Below are positions 63,789 to 64,000 of a stretch of DNA of 64,000 bases, in pieces. Where the stretch lies: the NCBI RefSeq assembly GCF_003097315.1, contig NZ_QDDL01000004.1, forward strand, positions 62,001 through 126,000, read 5' to 3'. The position numbers and the translations under genes were made by a program. The notes below the pieces were generated by a model. That model saw only the letters and a list, made by a program, of their open reading frames with translations. It did no database searches and was not told where the DNA came from. The DNA is from Pelagibaculum spongiae (GTDB taxonomy: Bacteria > Pseudomonadota > Gammaproteobacteria > Enterobacterales > Pelagibaculaceae). Each line of letters opens with the position of its first letter. Position 1 is the first letter of the stretch.

Positions 63789-64000
63789 TTAGAATTTAGG
63801 TGTTTCGAAGTCGATTTCAGTATCGGTTTTGACGACCTCAAACTCGCGATCTTCCAGTTGTTTAAGTATTTCAAAATAACGGCGAATCCGCTTGACATAA
63901 GTAGCGGCTTCGTCGCCACGGGCAAATCCATATTTTAATTTTCGGTAGTAGCGTTTTTCTCTAAGTAATGGTAGACGCTGGCTAATTTCTGCCCATGAAT
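63789..64000 (-). CDS. mltF: Membrane-bound lytic murein transglycosylase F, C-terminal fragment (cut by window edge)
   Basis: The minus strand reads without a stop from the window edge to TAA at 63789-63791. The last 70 residues include [36 protein letters not shown] and the end DFETPKF. This matches the end of the MltF catalytic domain (QRLPLL, then KYGYARG-EA-YV-IR-Y). MltF is an outer-membrane enzyme that cuts the glycan strands of peptidoglycan, with an N-terminal SBP-like regulatory domain that lies outside the window. The C-terminal tail after the domain is much shorter than in E. coli. Confidence 0.85.
   Translation of the reverse strand, partial: SWAEISQRLPLLREKRYYRKLKYGFARGDEAATYVKRIRRYFEILKQLEDREFEVVKTDTEIDFETPKF

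Overview
The window looks like a chromosomal segment of a moderately AT-rich gammaproteobacterium, probably aquatic or marine. This is inferred from gene content: TtcA, YchJ, YeeN-type YebC, MarC, MltF, PhaR/phasin, a Na+:alanine symporter and an MtrA/MtrB-type outer-membrane electron conduit. I see no rRNA, tRNA, CRISPR array or complete insertion sequence.

Layout. 1-5.5 kb: a CobW-type metallochaperone GTPase, a bacteriohemerythrin, a large secreted peptidase/propeller/barrel protein and a DUF962 protein. 5.7-6.7 kb: an AT-rich HNH endonuclease gene with an McrB-like N-terminal half, convergent with the next block. 6.8-15.6 kb: a complete [NiFe]-hydrogenase maturation operon on the minus strand, hypA-hypB-hypF-hypC-hypD-hypE-hypX, the order known from Cupriavidus, but with no hydrogenase structural genes in the window. 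Its longer internal gaps are filled with palindromic intergenic repeats. 16-19 kb: a FadL-type porin, a phasin-like protein and PhaR. 19-27.5 kb: mostly single genes, namely a secreted NTF2-like protein with a Fur-box-like palindrome at its start codon, a lone type IV pilin, YchJ, TtcA, an alanine symporter, a universal stress protein and YeeN.

27.8-39.5 kb is an accessory and defence region. It holds a lipase/lipoprotein pair resembling a type VI secretion phospholipase effector with its Tli4-type immunity protein. Next comes a type I restriction-modification system (hsdR, hsdM, hsdS), then an overlapping DUF3800/unknown gene pair, then a full-length DarG antitoxin without a recognisable DarT toxin.

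39.7-47.7 kb: ilvD and a five-gene peptide-type ABC importer with an internal hairpin and a small tandem duplication. 48-52.8 kb: a small secreted protein, a SLAC1/TehA-type channel, a 789-aa secreted protein that may be a degenerate glycosidase, and a DUF2301 membrane protein. 53.3-56.5 kb: a decaheme MtrA/DmsE-type cytochrome and an MtrB/PioB-type barrel, with no surface cytochrome next to them. 56.5-64 kb: a COG2509 flavoprotein, a TrmO-like methyltransferase, a PlpD-type patatin autotransporter, a DUF302 protein, a small helical protein, MarC and the 3' end of mltF cut by the window edge.

Hydrogen oxidation (the maturation operon), polyester storage and outer-membrane electron transfer suggest flexible redox metabolism. 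The region most likely to hold something new is 36.8-39.5 kb, where an uncharacterised gene pair and an apparently unpaired DarG follow a type I restriction system.
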